This document shows positions 54,035 through 61,727 of a stretch of 64,000 bases of DNA, one piece after another. Under the pieces are notes generated by a model that was not told where the DNA came from, did not search any database, and saw only the letters and a program-made list of their open reading frames with translations. A program made the position numbers and the translations under genes. Within the stretch, counting starts at the first letter, position 1. Every line of letters starts with the position of its first letter. Source of the stretch: Streptomyces spirodelae (lineage in GTDB: Bacteria; Actinomycetota; Actinomycetes; Streptomycetales; Streptomycetaceae); contig NZ_JAFFZN010000027.1 of the NCBI RefSeq assembly GCF_017676385.1, positions 48,981-112,980 of the forward strand, in the 5' to 3' direction.

Positions 54035-54070
54035 GCCAGTGGTGCGCCACTCCAGTCGCGCACCACTGGC
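54035..54070. promoter_or_regulatory. 13-bp perfect inverted repeat before the HigA-like gene
   Basis: GCCAGTGGTGCGC (54035-54047) and GCGCACCACTGGC (54058-54070) flank a 10-bp spacer. It lies 57 bp before the antitoxin-like ATG and 120 bp after the ImmA gene. It is either the operator for the XRE protein or a terminator; no T-run follows. Confidence 0.65.
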
Positions 54071-54126
54071 CTACGTGTAACTTCTTTGCTACGCTCAGGG
54101 TGGTGACGAACTCAACGGGAGGCTCC

Positions 54127-54552
54127 ATGGCAACCGAACACGACGCCTTCTGGGACGACCTCGCGGAAGACCTGGAGGACCCGGCGTTTCTCCGCGAGTA
54201 CGTCGTTGAGTCGATGCGCATTGCCACGATCGATCAAATCGTCAACGACCTTGATCAAGCACGAGAGGCTGCCAAGCTCTCCAAGGCTGCTCTCGCCAGG
54301 GCCATCAGTGCAGAGCCGGCAGTAGTGCGTCGGCTGTTCTCAGCGGGTCACGTCAACCCAACGCTGGGCACGCTTGCCGAAGTGGCCACAGCTCTCGGCT
54401 TGCGGATCACGCTGGAGCCCCTTCCCAAGAGTGAGCGCGAGTCTCTTACCTCGCCACTCCTGGAAGGGCGCACAGCCGACGCTCAAGGACTCATCGACCA
54501 CCTTAATGACCTTCGCACAAAGAAGCGCAGCAGATCCTCAGCAGCGGCTTAA
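54127..54552 (+). CDS. HigA-like XRE antitoxin
   Basis: A 141-aa protein. An acidic N-terminus (DAFWDDLAEDLEDPAFLREYV) is followed by an HTH at about 60-105 (LSKAALARAISAEPAVVRRLFSAGHVNPTLGTLAEVATALGLRITLEPL), the form seen in HigA/antitoxin-associated XRE proteins. GGGAGGCTCC precedes ATG 54127. A RelE-like toxin gene lies tail-to-tail 6 bp away on the other strand, not downstream in one operon as in usual higBA pairs. Confidence 0.85.
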   Translation: MATEHDAFWDDLAEDLEDPAFLREYVVESMRIATIDQIVNDLDQAREAAKLSKAALARAISAEPAVVRRLFSAGHVNPTLGTLAEVATALGLRITLEPLPKSERESLTSPLLEGRTADAQGLIDHLNDLRTKKRSRSSAAA

Positions 54553-54558
54553 GAAGAA

Positions 54559-55059
54559 TCAACTAAGGCTTCGAGGGTTGCGGCTCCAATATTCCTCTCC
54601 GAGACTCCTTACCTTTCGGTAGTCCTTGTCAGAGAAGGTCGTGCGAAACGGCTTCTCAAGACCCGCAACGATCACCAATAGGGGTTTCTCGAAGCCTTCT
54701 GCCGCATAGTCTAAGAGGCAGAAGAGGCGATAATGCCGACGGCCGGGACCGTCTGCGCGAGCCTCGAACCAGCCGGCCATATCCTCTTTCATTGCCTCCC
54801 AATAGCCGCCCCCCGAAAAGCGCTTTGGTGGAGCGGCTGCTACCTGAACAAGTACGGCCCGCAGCTTGGCCCTGACCGGCGTGGGACAGGATCGAAGAAA
54901 CTCGCGCCCGGGAATGCCCTGCTCTGGGTCGTCATCGACATGCCGCTTGAAGTAAACGATCTCATGCGGGTCGTCACTAGAGGGTCCAACTCGCACATGA
55001 GGGTGGTTGGTCAACTGAGGTCTTTGATTTCGGCGACGTCGGCGCTTATCAGGTGCCAT
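54559..55059 (-). CDS. RelE/HigB-superfamily toxin-like protein
   Basis: A 166-aa protein whose core (~35-160) matches the phage-derived Gp49-like/RelE toxin fold: EIVYFKRHVDDD, FLRSCPTPVRAKLRAVLVQVAAAPPKRFSGGGYWEAMKEDMAGWFEARADGPGRRHYRLFCLLD and KPFRTTFSDKDYRKVRSLGEEYW. The N-terminal 25 residues are basic (MAPDKRRRRRNQRPQ). Such enzymes cut mRNA on the ribosome. It converges with the HigA-like gene, so the pair would need two promoters. It may be a solitary toxin. Confidence 0.82.
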   Translation of the reverse strand: MAPDKRRRRRNQRPQLTNHPHVRVGPSSDDPHEIVYFKRHVDDDPEQGIPGREFLRSCPTPVRAKLRAVLVQVAAAPPKRFSGGGYWEAMKEDMAGWFEARADGPGRRHYRLFCLLDYAAEGFEKPLLVIVAGLEKPFRTTFSDKDYRKVRSLGEEYWSRNPRSLS

Positions 55060-55159
55060 ATCTGATGATCTCGTGCGCAGTCTTGCCCTGGCGCCTCATT
55101 TAGCCATTTCATCCAGTGTGAGGATCCCCACAGTCTCACGCCAATCGCCGGATGGCGAG

Positions 55160-55972
55160 TCAGACCTGCACAGAGTCCTTCTTGAGTACGGCTTGCACAA
55201 CCTGGACAACTTCCTCAGCGACGCCCGGGGCGCACACCACCGTCGCCCTCGACGCCGCCGTGTGAGGCGTCCCGTCCCAGTCCATGACCCTGGCGCCGGC
55301 CTCCCTGGCGATTGCCGTCCCCGCCGCTGTGTCCCATGGGTGATTGCTCAAGGCGATTGAGGCATCAAGGCGGCCGGCAGCAACCCAGACAAGGTCGGTT
55401 GCCGCTGAGCCGAGCATGCGGACGCGCATGGCGCGGGTGGCCAGGAGGTTGGTCAGCGCGAGACGTGGGGCGTTGCGGCTCTCCGCGTTGTGGCCGACGG
55501 CGTAGTCGCCGATGGCGACGATGGCGTCTTTCAGTGCGGTGGTGCGGCGAGGCGAGATTGGCTCCTCGCAGCGGAAGGCCCCCTGCCCTTCCGCCCCTCG
55601 GTAGCGCTCGCCCAGGAACGGAAGGTCGATTACGCCCAGCACCGAGCGGTTCCCCTCGACCAACCCCAGCGAGACCCCGCACAGCGGCATGTCGTTGACC
55701 AAGTTCGCGGTGCCGTCGACAGGGTCCAAGGACCAAGTGAGGGCGCCGCCCGCCTCGTTGCTGGCGCCGTGCTCCTCTCCCAGAAAGCCGATCTCCGGCG
55801 TCTCGGCGAGCAGGAAGGCCCGCAGCTTCTCTTCGACCGCAAGGTCGATCTCGGAGACGGTGTCACGGTCGCCCTTCGCGGTGACCTTGCCGAGCGACAT
55901 GGTGGTCACCAGCTCGGCGGCCTGGTCGACGGCTCGGTCGGCGACTTCGAGAAGCGCGGCGAGGTCGGTCAT
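55160..55972 (-). CDS. Inositol monophosphatase-family protein
   Basis: A 270-aa enzyme with motifs EIGFLGEEHG, WSLDPVDGTANLVNDMPL (metal site DPVDGT) and SNHPWDTAAGTAIAREAGARV. Lacking a specific inositol-binding residue signature, the substrate could be any sugar phosphate or PAP-like nucleotide. ATG 55972 is set by ATGA overlap with the upstream regulator stop; an alternative start lies 7 codons earlier. It is the last gene of a three-gene minus-strand operon (GntR, DUF5919, IMPase) on the element. Confidence 0.9.
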   Translation of the reverse strand: MTDLAALLEVADRAVDQAAELVTTMSLGKVTAKGDRDTVSEIDLAVEEKLRAFLLAETPEIGFLGEEHGASNEAGGALTWSLDPVDGTANLVNDMPLCGVSLGLVEGNRSVLGVIDLPFLGERYRGAEGQGAFRCEEPISPRRTTALKDAIVAIGDYAVGHNAESRNAPRLALTNLLATRAMRVRMLGSAATDLVWVAAGRLDASIALSNHPWDTAAGTAIAREAGARVMDWDGTPHTAASRATVVCAPGVAEEVVQVVQAVLKKDSVQV

Positions 55973-56853
55973 TCGGTGGTCCGCCTTTCCCACATGCTGG
56001 TGAAGATCTGGTCAAAGGTCGAGTAGAGGCCACCGACTGCTCGGCGCTTGCGCACCAGGAAGACCGGCGAATCGACACCCCGCGTCTCCGGGAGATACGG
56101 CTGGGCGACGCACATCTGCTTGTCGATCAGGGTGAGGTTGAACCGGATCGGCTCGTCATAAACGCCGATCTCCACACGGTCAGCCGCTTCTTCGGACAGC
56201 TCTCCGACGACGCGCTCTTTGAGGATCGCGATGTTCAGCGCCGTCAAGGCCGACAACTGCCCTTCGGGATAGCCCTCTTCTCGCTCACGGTCGGCTATGT
56301 AGCGGCCGTTGGGCTTGAGGAAGAGCGCCTGGAGGTGCGTACCGGCCTGGACGATTTCCTTGAGTCGTGAGCCGGAGTACGCCTGGCACAGCAGGTTGAG
56401 AGACAGGCCGCACATCCGGATGTCTTTCGCGTCATCGAAGATGTCCGACGCGGGGACCTTCGCCTGGAACTCCGAGCGGCTGACGTAGACGCCTGTGAGG
56501 TCGGCGAACTGGTTGCCGACCAACTGGGCCAGGGCGTCCTGGCTCTCGTCGCCGTCAGCGCCGCCGAGCTGCGGCCCGCGTTGCCGGCCGATTATGTCGG
56601 CGGCGACCAGGACGTCGCCGGGGGGTGTCGTCACCCCCTCCCAGGACTCCAACGCTTCCGGGCTGACGTGCCAGTCCAGCATCGCGGACAGCAGCTCGGC
56701 GAACTCCTCGACCGAGAGTCCCCGTGCTGCCCGAGCGGCAGCGAGCTGGTTGCGCGCGAGCTGGGACAGATCCGGCTTGTAGGCGGTCCGGCCGTGCAGT
56801 GACACCACTTCTGCCGAGTCGTTGGCAGACTCCCGCAACTTCTCCCCCTTCAC
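55969..56853 (-). CDS. XRE-like regulator with DUF5919 domain
   Basis: A 294-aa protein. Residues ~30-70 resemble a shortened HTH (LARNQLAAARAARGLSVEEFAELLSAMLDWHVSPEALESWE). The remainder is DUF5919: IRMCGLSLNLLCQAYSGSRLKEIVQAGTHLQALFLKPNGRYIADREREEGYPEGQLSALTALNI and DEPIRFNLTLIDKQMCVAQPYLPETRGVDSPVFLVRK. Found on Streptomyces chromosomes and AICEs as an XRE-family regulator of unknown signal. It lies 4 bp after the GntR-type gene and overlaps the IMPase gene. Confidence 0.87.
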   Translation of the reverse strand: MKGEKLRESANDSAEVVSLHGRTAYKPDLSQLARNQLAAARAARGLSVEEFAELLSAMLDWHVSPEALESWEGVTTPPGDVLVAADIIGRQRGPQLGGADGDESQDALAQLVGNQFADLTGVYVSRSEFQAKVPASDIFDDAKDIRMCGLSLNLLCQAYSGSRLKEIVQAGTHLQALFLKPNGRYIADREREEGYPEGQLSALTALNIAILKERVVGELSEEAADRVEIGVYDEPIRFNLTLIDKQMCVAQPYLPETRGVDSPVFLVRKRRAVGGLYSTFDQIFTSMWERRTTE

Positions 56854-56857
56854 AGCG

Positions 56858-57352
56858 TCAGTCGCCGACGGCTCGTTTGCGCGCCGGTGCTGCCGCCTGG
56901 TCCTTGATTGGCGCCTTGTCGTGCGGGTACGGCTGTCCCACCCGTCCGTACAGCTCGATGAGCTGCGACTGGAGAACAGCCACCGACCGGCGCAGCTCGG
57001 ACAGCTCCTTCTTCACTTGGGCGATATCCGTCGCAGCGCTTCCCACGGACGCGAGCTGTTCCCGGACCTCACTGAGTCCGTGCGCGACTTCCTCCAGGGA
57101 GGCGCGATCCGACGCGGCCTCTTCCGGGGTTGCCTGGACGTACACGGCCTTGCCCGGGTGGCCGTAGATCAGCCCTTCTTCGCGGAGGATCTTGAGAGCG
57201 TCCCGGACCACGGTGGTGGAGCCGCCGTACTGCTTGATCAGCTCTCTCGCCGACGGAAGCGCCGAGCCGACAGGCAAGTCGCCATCGGCGATCTGCCTGC
57301 GCAGACGTTCCGCGAGCAGCCGATAGGCGGGGCCCGCGCTGGTCTCGGCCAA
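56858..57352 (-). CDS. GntR-family repressor of the element
   Basis: A 164-aa protein with a GntR winged helix (PAYRLLAERLRRQIADGDLPVGSALPSARELIKQYGGSTTVVRDALKILREEGLIYGHPGKAVYV, 8-73) and a C-terminal coiled-coil (EVREQLASVGSAATDIAQVKKELSELRRSVAVLQSQ) for dimerisation. No effector domain, as in the KorSA-type repressors of AICEs. Start TTG 57352 is chosen for AAGGAGG upstream and because the HTH begins within 10 residues. It is divergent from the transfer-region genes with the large palindrome in between, so it should repress both directions. Confidence 0.87.
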   Translation of the reverse strand: MAETSAGPAYRLLAERLRRQIADGDLPVGSALPSARELIKQYGGSTTVVRDALKILREEGLIYGHPGKAVYVQATPEEAASDRASLEEVAHGLSEVREQLASVGSAATDIAQVKKELSELRRSVAVLQSQLIELYGRVGQPYPHDKAPIKDQAAAPARKRAVGD

Positions 57353-57459
57353 GGTGTCCTCCTTCTGCGTACATCTGGCTGAAGCAGCCGCACCTAGTCC
57401 AGCACACCGCCACCGCAGCACACAGCGAAGGTGAAATCCGAGGCCGCAGAGTCGCTTGA

Positions 57460-57498
57460 CAACCTCATGCACTAGGTAGAACCTGGTGCATGAGGTTG
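57460..57498. promoter_or_regulatory. Large palindromic operator with TTGACA
   Basis: CAACCTCATGCAC (57460-57472) and GTGCATGAGGTTG (57486-57498) are exact reverse complements. Their inner ends continue (AGGT/ACCT) to give an almost 18-bp arm with one mismatch. TTGACA at 57456-57461 overlaps the left end. This is the expected site of the GntR-type repressor, between it and the cluster it faces. Confidence 0.8.
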
Positions 57499-57539
57499 AG
57501 CCCGGATGAGACCGACCGGGACGACCCATGCATGCAAAA

Positions 57540-57597
57540 AGCCCCGGCGATGCCGGCCGAGCGGGAGCGGCCACTCCCAACACGGCCCACCGGGGCT
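57540..57597 (+). promoter_or_regulatory. Leader with competing hairpins (attenuator-like)
   Basis: AGCCCCGG (57540-57547) can pair with CCGGGGCT (57590-57597). The same bases also form two smaller stems: CCGGC-GAT-GCCGG (57544-57556) and GCCC-ACCG-GGGC (57585-57596), plus GGGAG/CTCCC (57563-57578) in between. Large and small structures exclude each other. Reversed, it ends in CCGGGGCTTTTT, a terminator form on the minus strand. It precedes the first gene of the cluster by 32 bp. Confidence 0.55.
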
Positions 57598-57629
57598 GCA
57601 CCGGAATTCCTCGCCAAAGGAGCCCAACG

Positions 57630-58019
57630 ATGCTCGACGAGCGTACCGGCGTCGTCACGGGACAAGCGCCGAGCCGGCGCACTGTCCCCGAGACGATGCT
57701 GCTGGTCGCCGAACGACTGTCCGCGATGGCTGACCTGCCACCGGTCACCGTGGACGTGCACGCCTACCGGCCCCACCTCGGCAGCCCCGGCGTGACCCTC
57801 CAGGTCGCCTCCTGGGCCGCGCCGGAAGACAAGTTCCCCGCCGTGGCACAAATCTTGACCGTGTTCGGCGGTGGTGAGCCGGTGGCACACCAGTACGACG
57901 ACAACGACCTGGGGTGTCACTTCAGCGGTGACGCGAACTGGAAGGGCGTGGAGATCAGCGTCTTCGCTTGCACCTCGCCCACCGACGCTTGCCGCCCGGC
58001 TATTGGGGAGGCGGCGTGA
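57630..58019 (+). CDS. AICE protein of unknown function (129 aa)
   Basis: MLDERTGVVTGQAPSRRTVP is followed by LLVAERLSAMADLPPVTVDVHAYRPHLGSPGVTLQVASW and GCHFSGDANWKGVEISVFACTSP. Beta-rich single domain; no family name recognised. AAAGGAGCCC precedes ATG 57630, and its stop overlaps the next start (TGATG), placing it at the head of the cluster. Confidence 0.8.
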   Translation: MLDERTGVVTGQAPSRRTVPETMLLVAERLSAMADLPPVTVDVHAYRPHLGSPGVTLQVASWAAPEDKFPAVAQILTVFGGGEPVAHQYDDNDLGCHFSGDANWKGVEISVFACTSPTDACRPAIGEAA

Positions 58020-58192
58020 TGGCGACGAAGCCGGCATACGACGCACGCCCGACGTGCGCGAGCGCGCGGTGTCCCCGGTGCCAGGCGAGCACATCCGTGT
58101 CGCGGTGCCGTACCGCGGCTCGGGAGGTGTGCGGTTCCTGCGGACACACCTGGACGCCTGGGCCGCGAATCGAACGGGCGGAGGTGCGCTGA
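58019..58192 (+). CDS. 57-aa zinc-ribbon micro-protein
   Basis: MATKPAYDARPTCASARCPRC plus CGSCGHTWTPG: two CxxC pairs (CPRC and CGSC) about 20 residues apart form a minimal zinc ribbon. Coupled on both sides by overlapping stop/start codons (TGATG). Similar tiny ribbon proteins are common in actinophage and AICE clusters; function unknown. Confidence 0.72.
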   Translation: MATKPAYDARPTCASARCPRCQASTSVSRCRTAAREVCGSCGHTWTPGPRIERAEVR

Positions 58193-58569
58193 TGGCTTTC
58201 CGTCCCGTCCGTCACGCGTCCTACCTCGCCATACGGGGAACCTCGCGGCCCCACCTCCGGTCAGCCAAGCACCGCGATCAACGTCCGAATCGACGCAGCA
58301 GCGGCGGTGCCTCGATCCCGGGAGCCGACCCGACCGTAGAGGCCGCTGCGGCGTGCAAGGGCACCTCCACGGATCTGTTCTTCTCCGACGGCCGCCAGGA
58401 AATCGCGGTCGCCAAGGAGATCTGCGGCTCCTGCCCTGTACGCATCCGCTGCCTGGACCGAGCGCTGGCCAACGGCGAGCGGTTCGGAATCTTCGGCGGG
58501 CTGACGCCCGACGAGCGCAGCGAGCTGACCAGTAAGGCCGACTCGGAGCAGAAGGGGGCAGCGGCATGA
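58192..58569 (+). CDS. WhiB-family iron-sulfur transcription regulator
   Basis: A 125-aa protein with the four cluster cysteines at 55, 78, 81 and 87 (AAAACKG, EICGSCPVRIRC), the turn GIFGG (99-103) and downstream LTPDERSEL. Region 1-45 is disordered basic (RPNRRSSGGASIPGAD). WhiB-like proteins bind [4Fe-4S] and contact the principal sigma factor. Mobile-element copies often alter host or element gene expression. It overlaps the neighbouring genes (TGATG and ATGA). Confidence 0.93.
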   Translation: MAFRPVRHASYLAIRGTSRPHLRSAKHRDQRPNRRSSGGASIPGADPTVEAAAACKGTSTDLFFSDGRQEIAVAKEICGSCPVRIRCLDRALANGERFGIFGGLTPDERSELTSKADSEQKGAAA

Positions 58570-58958
58570 ATGAGCCGACGATGCCCCATGGTTCGCCCAC
58601 CAACCCGAGGTACGTGCTGACGGACGCTTTCGGCCGCCAACACGCCTCCCTGGCACCGGCGCAGCAGCAGAGCCAGGTCGTGCCCCACCACACGGGCCAG
58701 ACCTGTGCCTGCGGTTCCCACGCCCCGGTTCCCGGGTCTGGTGCCGGCCGCCGCCTCGCGGTGTCGCCCGGCGCCATCGCCATCGGCGCCGCTGGCGCGC
58801 TGATCGTCGGCTCCGTCCTGGTCGCACTGCTCCTGTCCGTGGCCATGGTCGCGCTTGCCGTTGCTACGACTGCGGTGTCGGTCATGGTCTGCGCGCTGGT
58901 GCTGCGCTCGATGGTCGGGCTGGACATTCCGATCTCCGGCGGCCGTAAGAGCCGCTGA
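58566..58958 (+). CDS. Two-span small membrane protein
   Basis: A 130-aa protein with a cytosolic N-terminal half (QVVPHHTGQTCACGSHAPVP, two cysteines and histidines) and two hydrophobic stretches at ~70-110 (IAIGAAGALIVGSVLVALLLSVAMVALAVATTAVSVMVCALVLRS). It ends VGLDIPISGGRKSR. ATGA overlap with the WhiB stop. Typical of the Spd-type spread proteins of Streptomyces elements by size and position, but not by recognisable motif. Confidence 0.75.
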   Translation: MNEPTMPHGSPTNPRYVLTDAFGRQHASLAPAQQQSQVVPHHTGQTCACGSHAPVPGSGAGRRLAVSPGAIAIGAAGALIVGSVLVALLLSVAMVALAVATTAVSVMVCALVLRSMVGLDIPISGGRKSR

Positions 58959-59070
58959 GCGCCTCTCTCTGCTTCCTCTTCCTCTGTGCCGTCGGGCCTT
59001 GCTGCCCACTGCTGGTGCTGCGTCCTGGCCGCAGGCCCGACGGCCCTCTGTTCGGAGGTTTCTGCCCATC

Positions 59071-59379
59071 ATGACGACCCCGACCAAGCATTCCCTGACC
59101 CGAACACTGGCTGAGCACCGCCGCGAGTTGGCCGCTCTGCGCCACGATCACGCCGAGCTGCTGGCCGCCGCCCGTGCCGCCGTCTGCGCGCACTACGACG
59201 GCCAGGCCCTGCCGCTCGCCGTCCTCATCGACACCCTCGACCAGCTCGGGCAGCTCCCAGAGTTCTCCCCGTACGTGACCGACGCGGCCCTGGACTTCCT
59301 CGACGCCTCTGCCGACCTCGCCGACAGCGGCCAGGCATCCGGTCCCGCCGCGCTGGCCAGTGGGAGGCGCGTCGCATGA
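59071..59379 (+). CDS. Helical 102-aa protein, unknown
   Basis: MTTPTKHSLTRTLAEHRREL leads into a coiled-coil-like region (AEHRRELAALRHDHAELLAAARAAVCAHYDGQ) and a second amphipathic helix (TDAALDFLDASADLAD). GGAGG lies 13 bp upstream of ATG 59071, which is somewhat far. A 112-bp gap precedes it, unlike the tightly overlapping neighbours. Its stop overlaps the next start (ATGA). Confidence 0.75.
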   Translation: MTTPTKHSLTRTLAEHRRELAALRHDHAELLAAARAAVCAHYDGQALPLAVLIDTLDQLGQLPEFSPYVTDAALDFLDASADLADSGQASGPAALASGRRVA

Positions 59380-59498
59380 GCGCCCGGACTCGCTGTCCGC
59401 TGTGCGGTTGGCACCGGACGTACCGCAAGCAGAAGGCCGGCCGTCGCGCCGTTCGCTCGCACGCATGCCATCCGGGGCACGAGAGGAGGGCCGCATGA
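59376..59498 (+). CDS. 40-aa zinc-finger-like micro-protein
   Basis: MSARTRCPLCGWHRTYRKQK then AGRRAVRSHACHPGHERRAA. CPLC and CHPGH supply a C2-CH-type zinc site over ~30 residues, with many Arg/Lys residues. It is coupled on both sides by ATGA overlaps (59376 and 59495), which strongly suggests it is translated despite its size. Function unknown; nucleic-acid binding is plausible. Confidence 0.7.
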   Translation: MSARTRCPLCGWHRTYRKQKAGRRAVRSHACHPGHERRAA

Positions 59499-60196
59499 GC
59501 GCGCTGATCAGCGCTGCGAGTGCAGCACTGCCTCTGTCCGGCTGGGGTCTGCACACCCTGTGGATGCGGCGCCAACTCGCCGCCGCGAACAAGGACCCGC
59601 TGACAGGGCTACTGCGACGCGATGCCTTCGAGCAGCAGGCCGCCCGCATGCTGGCCAACCATGTGAGGCCATGCGCTGTCGTCATGGTCGACCTGGACGG
59701 CTTCAAGGCCGTCAACGACACCTGGGGGCACGCGGCCGGCGACGAAGCGATTCGCACAGCCGGAAAGGTGCTTGCCCGTGCGGTCGGGGGCGGTTGTAGC
59801 GGCCTGGTCGCCCGGCTGGGCGGTGACGAGTTCGCAGCAGCCGTGCCGATGTCCGGCCCTTCCACTCTGACCTCGCTGCTGGAGGGCTTGAACCGCGAGC
59901 TGCGTGCGCCGTTGACCTTCGAGGGGCACGAGCTGCGCCTGGGCGCTTCGCTGGGGGCCGTCTTGCATGAGCCACCCGCGCTTGCTGACCTTTCGCGGCT
60001 GCTGCGACTGGCGGACGAGGCCATGTACAAGATCAAGCGCCACGGCGGCGGCTGGCTGCTGAGCAATAACGACTGCGCCCAGTACGCCACCGTGAACGGC
60101 CGCCGTGCGGGCCGACGCGGCACCCTCCCCGTCGGCGAGCAGACCAGGGCAACGGCTCACACCCTCGGCTCCGCCTCCGAGACGGGTGGTGAGTGA
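59495..60196 (+). CDS. GGDEF-domain diguanylate cyclase
   Basis: A 233-aa protein. One N-terminal hydrophobic helix (~4-23) is followed directly by a GGDEF domain: DPLTGLLRRDAFEQQA, VMVDLDGFKAVNDTWGHAAGDEAI (metal and substrate residues), and the intact active-site motif GGDEF at 109-113 (ARLGGDEFAAAV). The inhibitory RxxD site upstream of GGDEF is absent, so no product feedback is expected. It should make cyclic di-GMP, which in Streptomyces dimerises BldD and delays development. Embedded in the element cluster through an ATGA overlap. Confidence 0.92.
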   Translation: MSALISAASAALPLSGWGLHTLWMRRQLAAANKDPLTGLLRRDAFEQQAARMLANHVRPCAVVMVDLDGFKAVNDTWGHAAGDEAIRTAGKVLARAVGGGCSGLVARLGGDEFAAAVPMSGPSTLTSLLEGLNRELRAPLTFEGHELRLGASLGAVLHEPPALADLSRLLRLADEAMYKIKRHGGGWLLSNNDCAQYATVNGRRAGRRGTLPVGEQTRATAHTLGSASETGGE

Positions 60197-60203
60197 GGTG
60201 CGC

Positions 60204-60401
60204 ATGCGCACGCCGATTGGTCTGCCTGTCGAGGTCGGCGAGCTGGATGGCTACACGATCGCGCTGACCGTCGAGCAGTTCCTGGGCTGGCCCTCTCTGT
60301 GGTGGCACGCCTGGGCGCCGGACGGCTCGTACGCCGGCCAGACCAACAACGCGCACTGGCTCGCGCTGCTGATCGCCGACCACCGGCACAAGACCGCCTA
60401 G
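60204..60401 (+). CDS. 65-aa element protein
   Basis: MRTPIGLPVEVGELDGYTIA followed by LTVEQFLGWPSLWWHAWAPDGSYAGQTNNAHWLALLIADHRHKTA. Tryptophan-rich, globular, no membrane span. GAGTGAGG overlaps the GGDEF stop and serves as ribosome binding site. The GTG 15 bp upstream is an alternative start. Unknown function. Confidence 0.72.
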   Translation: MRTPIGLPVEVGELDGYTIALTVEQFLGWPSLWWHAWAPDGSYAGQTNNAHWLALLIADHRHKTA

Positions 60402-60469
60402 GACACCGGCCGAGCGCCTGGTGCAAGTCGACCGTTCCCCTCCCCACGCCTCCCGTATCGGAGTTGCTC

Positions 60470-61717
60470 GTGTCGCACCTTCTCCTCAACCACGCCAACG
60501 GCAACGGACGCACGGTGCCCGTTGTTGGCGGCCTGGTCGCCGCCGACGGCTCACCGTTGGTCCGTCCCGCCCGCCCGAACCGTCCCGCCGAGGACAGCCC
60601 GCAGGAAAGGCCCTCGGCGCCGACTCGACAGCACACTCCCGAGACGACTGCGTCGGCAGACGTCGAGCACGTGAACGACCGAGACGAACCAGCGGCCCCC
60701 AAGCTGCCAGGCACCAAAGCACGCTGGCTGCTGATCGGCGTTGTCGTCTCCGGCGCGCTCGTGATTGCCGCGATCGGCTTCGCAGGCTCGTACAAGGCAG
60801 TGCGCGACCTGGCCGTGCGCCAGGGGTTCGGCGGCTTCGCGCCGTACTTCCCCATCGGCATCGACGCCGGAATCGTCGTACTCCTCGCGCTCGATCTGCT
60901 GCTCACGTGGCTGCGCATCGCCTTTCCCCTGCTGCGGCAAGCGGCCTGGCTGCTGACTGGCGCAACGGTCGCGTTCAACGCCGCCGCTGCCTGGCCGGAC
61001 CCGCTCGGAGTCGGGATGCACAGCGTCATCCCGCTGCTGTTCATCGTCAGCGTGGAGGCAGCGCGGCACGCCGTCGGACGCGTCGCCGACATCACGGCCG
61101 ACAAGCACATGGAGGGCGTGCGGCTGGCGCGCTGGCTGCTCGCCCCGCCATCCACCTTCCGGCTGTGGCGACGCATGAAGCTGTGGGAGCTGCGCTCGTA
61201 CGAAGAGGCAGTCGCCATCGCCCAGGACTGGGCCGTCTACCGAGAGCGGTTGCGCGCCCAGTACGGAAGGACGTGGCGCCGCAGCGCACCCACTGACGCG
61301 GTGCTGCCGCTCAGGCTCGCCCGGTACGGCCTCCCGGTCGCAGAAGCGGTCGCCTGCGTACGAAGCCCGGACGCACCTGCGCCCGACCGCATCCCTCCGC
61401 ACACGGACGCACCCCGCCCCACTGCATCCGGCAAGCAGCCGGACGCACCAAAGCGAGCCGCATCCTGGGGCTCCCGCACCCGCACCCCGCGCGCATCCGC
61501 CCGCCCCGGCACGGACGCAGCGACCACGGCCGGAAAACCCGCCACCGACGACGAGCGCCGCGCGCTTCTGCGGCGGCTCGCCGCCGAGGGCCGGCCGCCC
61601 GCCTCGATCCGCCAGGCCGCCGACGTTCTGGGCTGCCGCCAGTCGAAAGCCAAGCAGCTGCTGGCCACCGAAGACCTGCTGAACACCGCCAACGCCCCCA
61701 AGAACGCCCACAAGTGA
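60470..61717 (+). CDS. DUF2637-type membrane protein (transfer-region)
   Basis: A 415-aa protein: cytosolic N-terminus (1-~85, Pro/Arg-rich), then about four spans (LLIGVVVSGALVIAAIGFAG, FPIGIDAGIVVLLALDLLL, LLTGATVAFNAAAAW, SVIPLLFIVSVEAARHAV) with the DUF2637 signature GFGGFAPYFPIGIDAGIVVLL. A long C-terminal tail (from ~245) is basic with low-complexity stretches and a final HTH-like segment (PASIRQAADVLGCRQSKAKQLL). It is found in AICEs and plasmids near transfer genes. GTG 60470 with CGGAG upstream. Confidence 0.85.
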   Translation: MSHLLLNHANGNGRTVPVVGGLVAADGSPLVRPARPNRPAEDSPQERPSAPTRQHTPETTASADVEHVNDRDEPAAPKLPGTKARWLLIGVVVSGALVIAAIGFAGSYKAVRDLAVRQGFGGFAPYFPIGIDAGIVVLLALDLLLTWLRIAFPLLRQAAWLLTGATVAFNAAAAWPDPLGVGMHSVIPLLFIVSVEAARHAVGRVADITADKHMEGVRLARWLLAPPSTFRLWRRMKLWELRSYEEAVAIAQDWAVYRERLRAQYGRTWRRSAPTDAVLPLRLARYGLPVAEAVACVRSPDAPAPDRIPPHTDAPRPTASGKQPDAPKRAASWGSRTRTPRASARPGTDAATTAGKPATDDERRALLRRLAAEGRPPASIRQAADVLGCRQSKAKQLLATEDLLNTANAPKNAHK

Positions 61718-61727
61718 GGTATCTGCC

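Noticed and set aside
57506..57795. Short frames in the leader before the 129-aa element gene
   Set aside because: They overlap the competing hairpins; could be a leader peptide but none has a convincing ribosome binding site.
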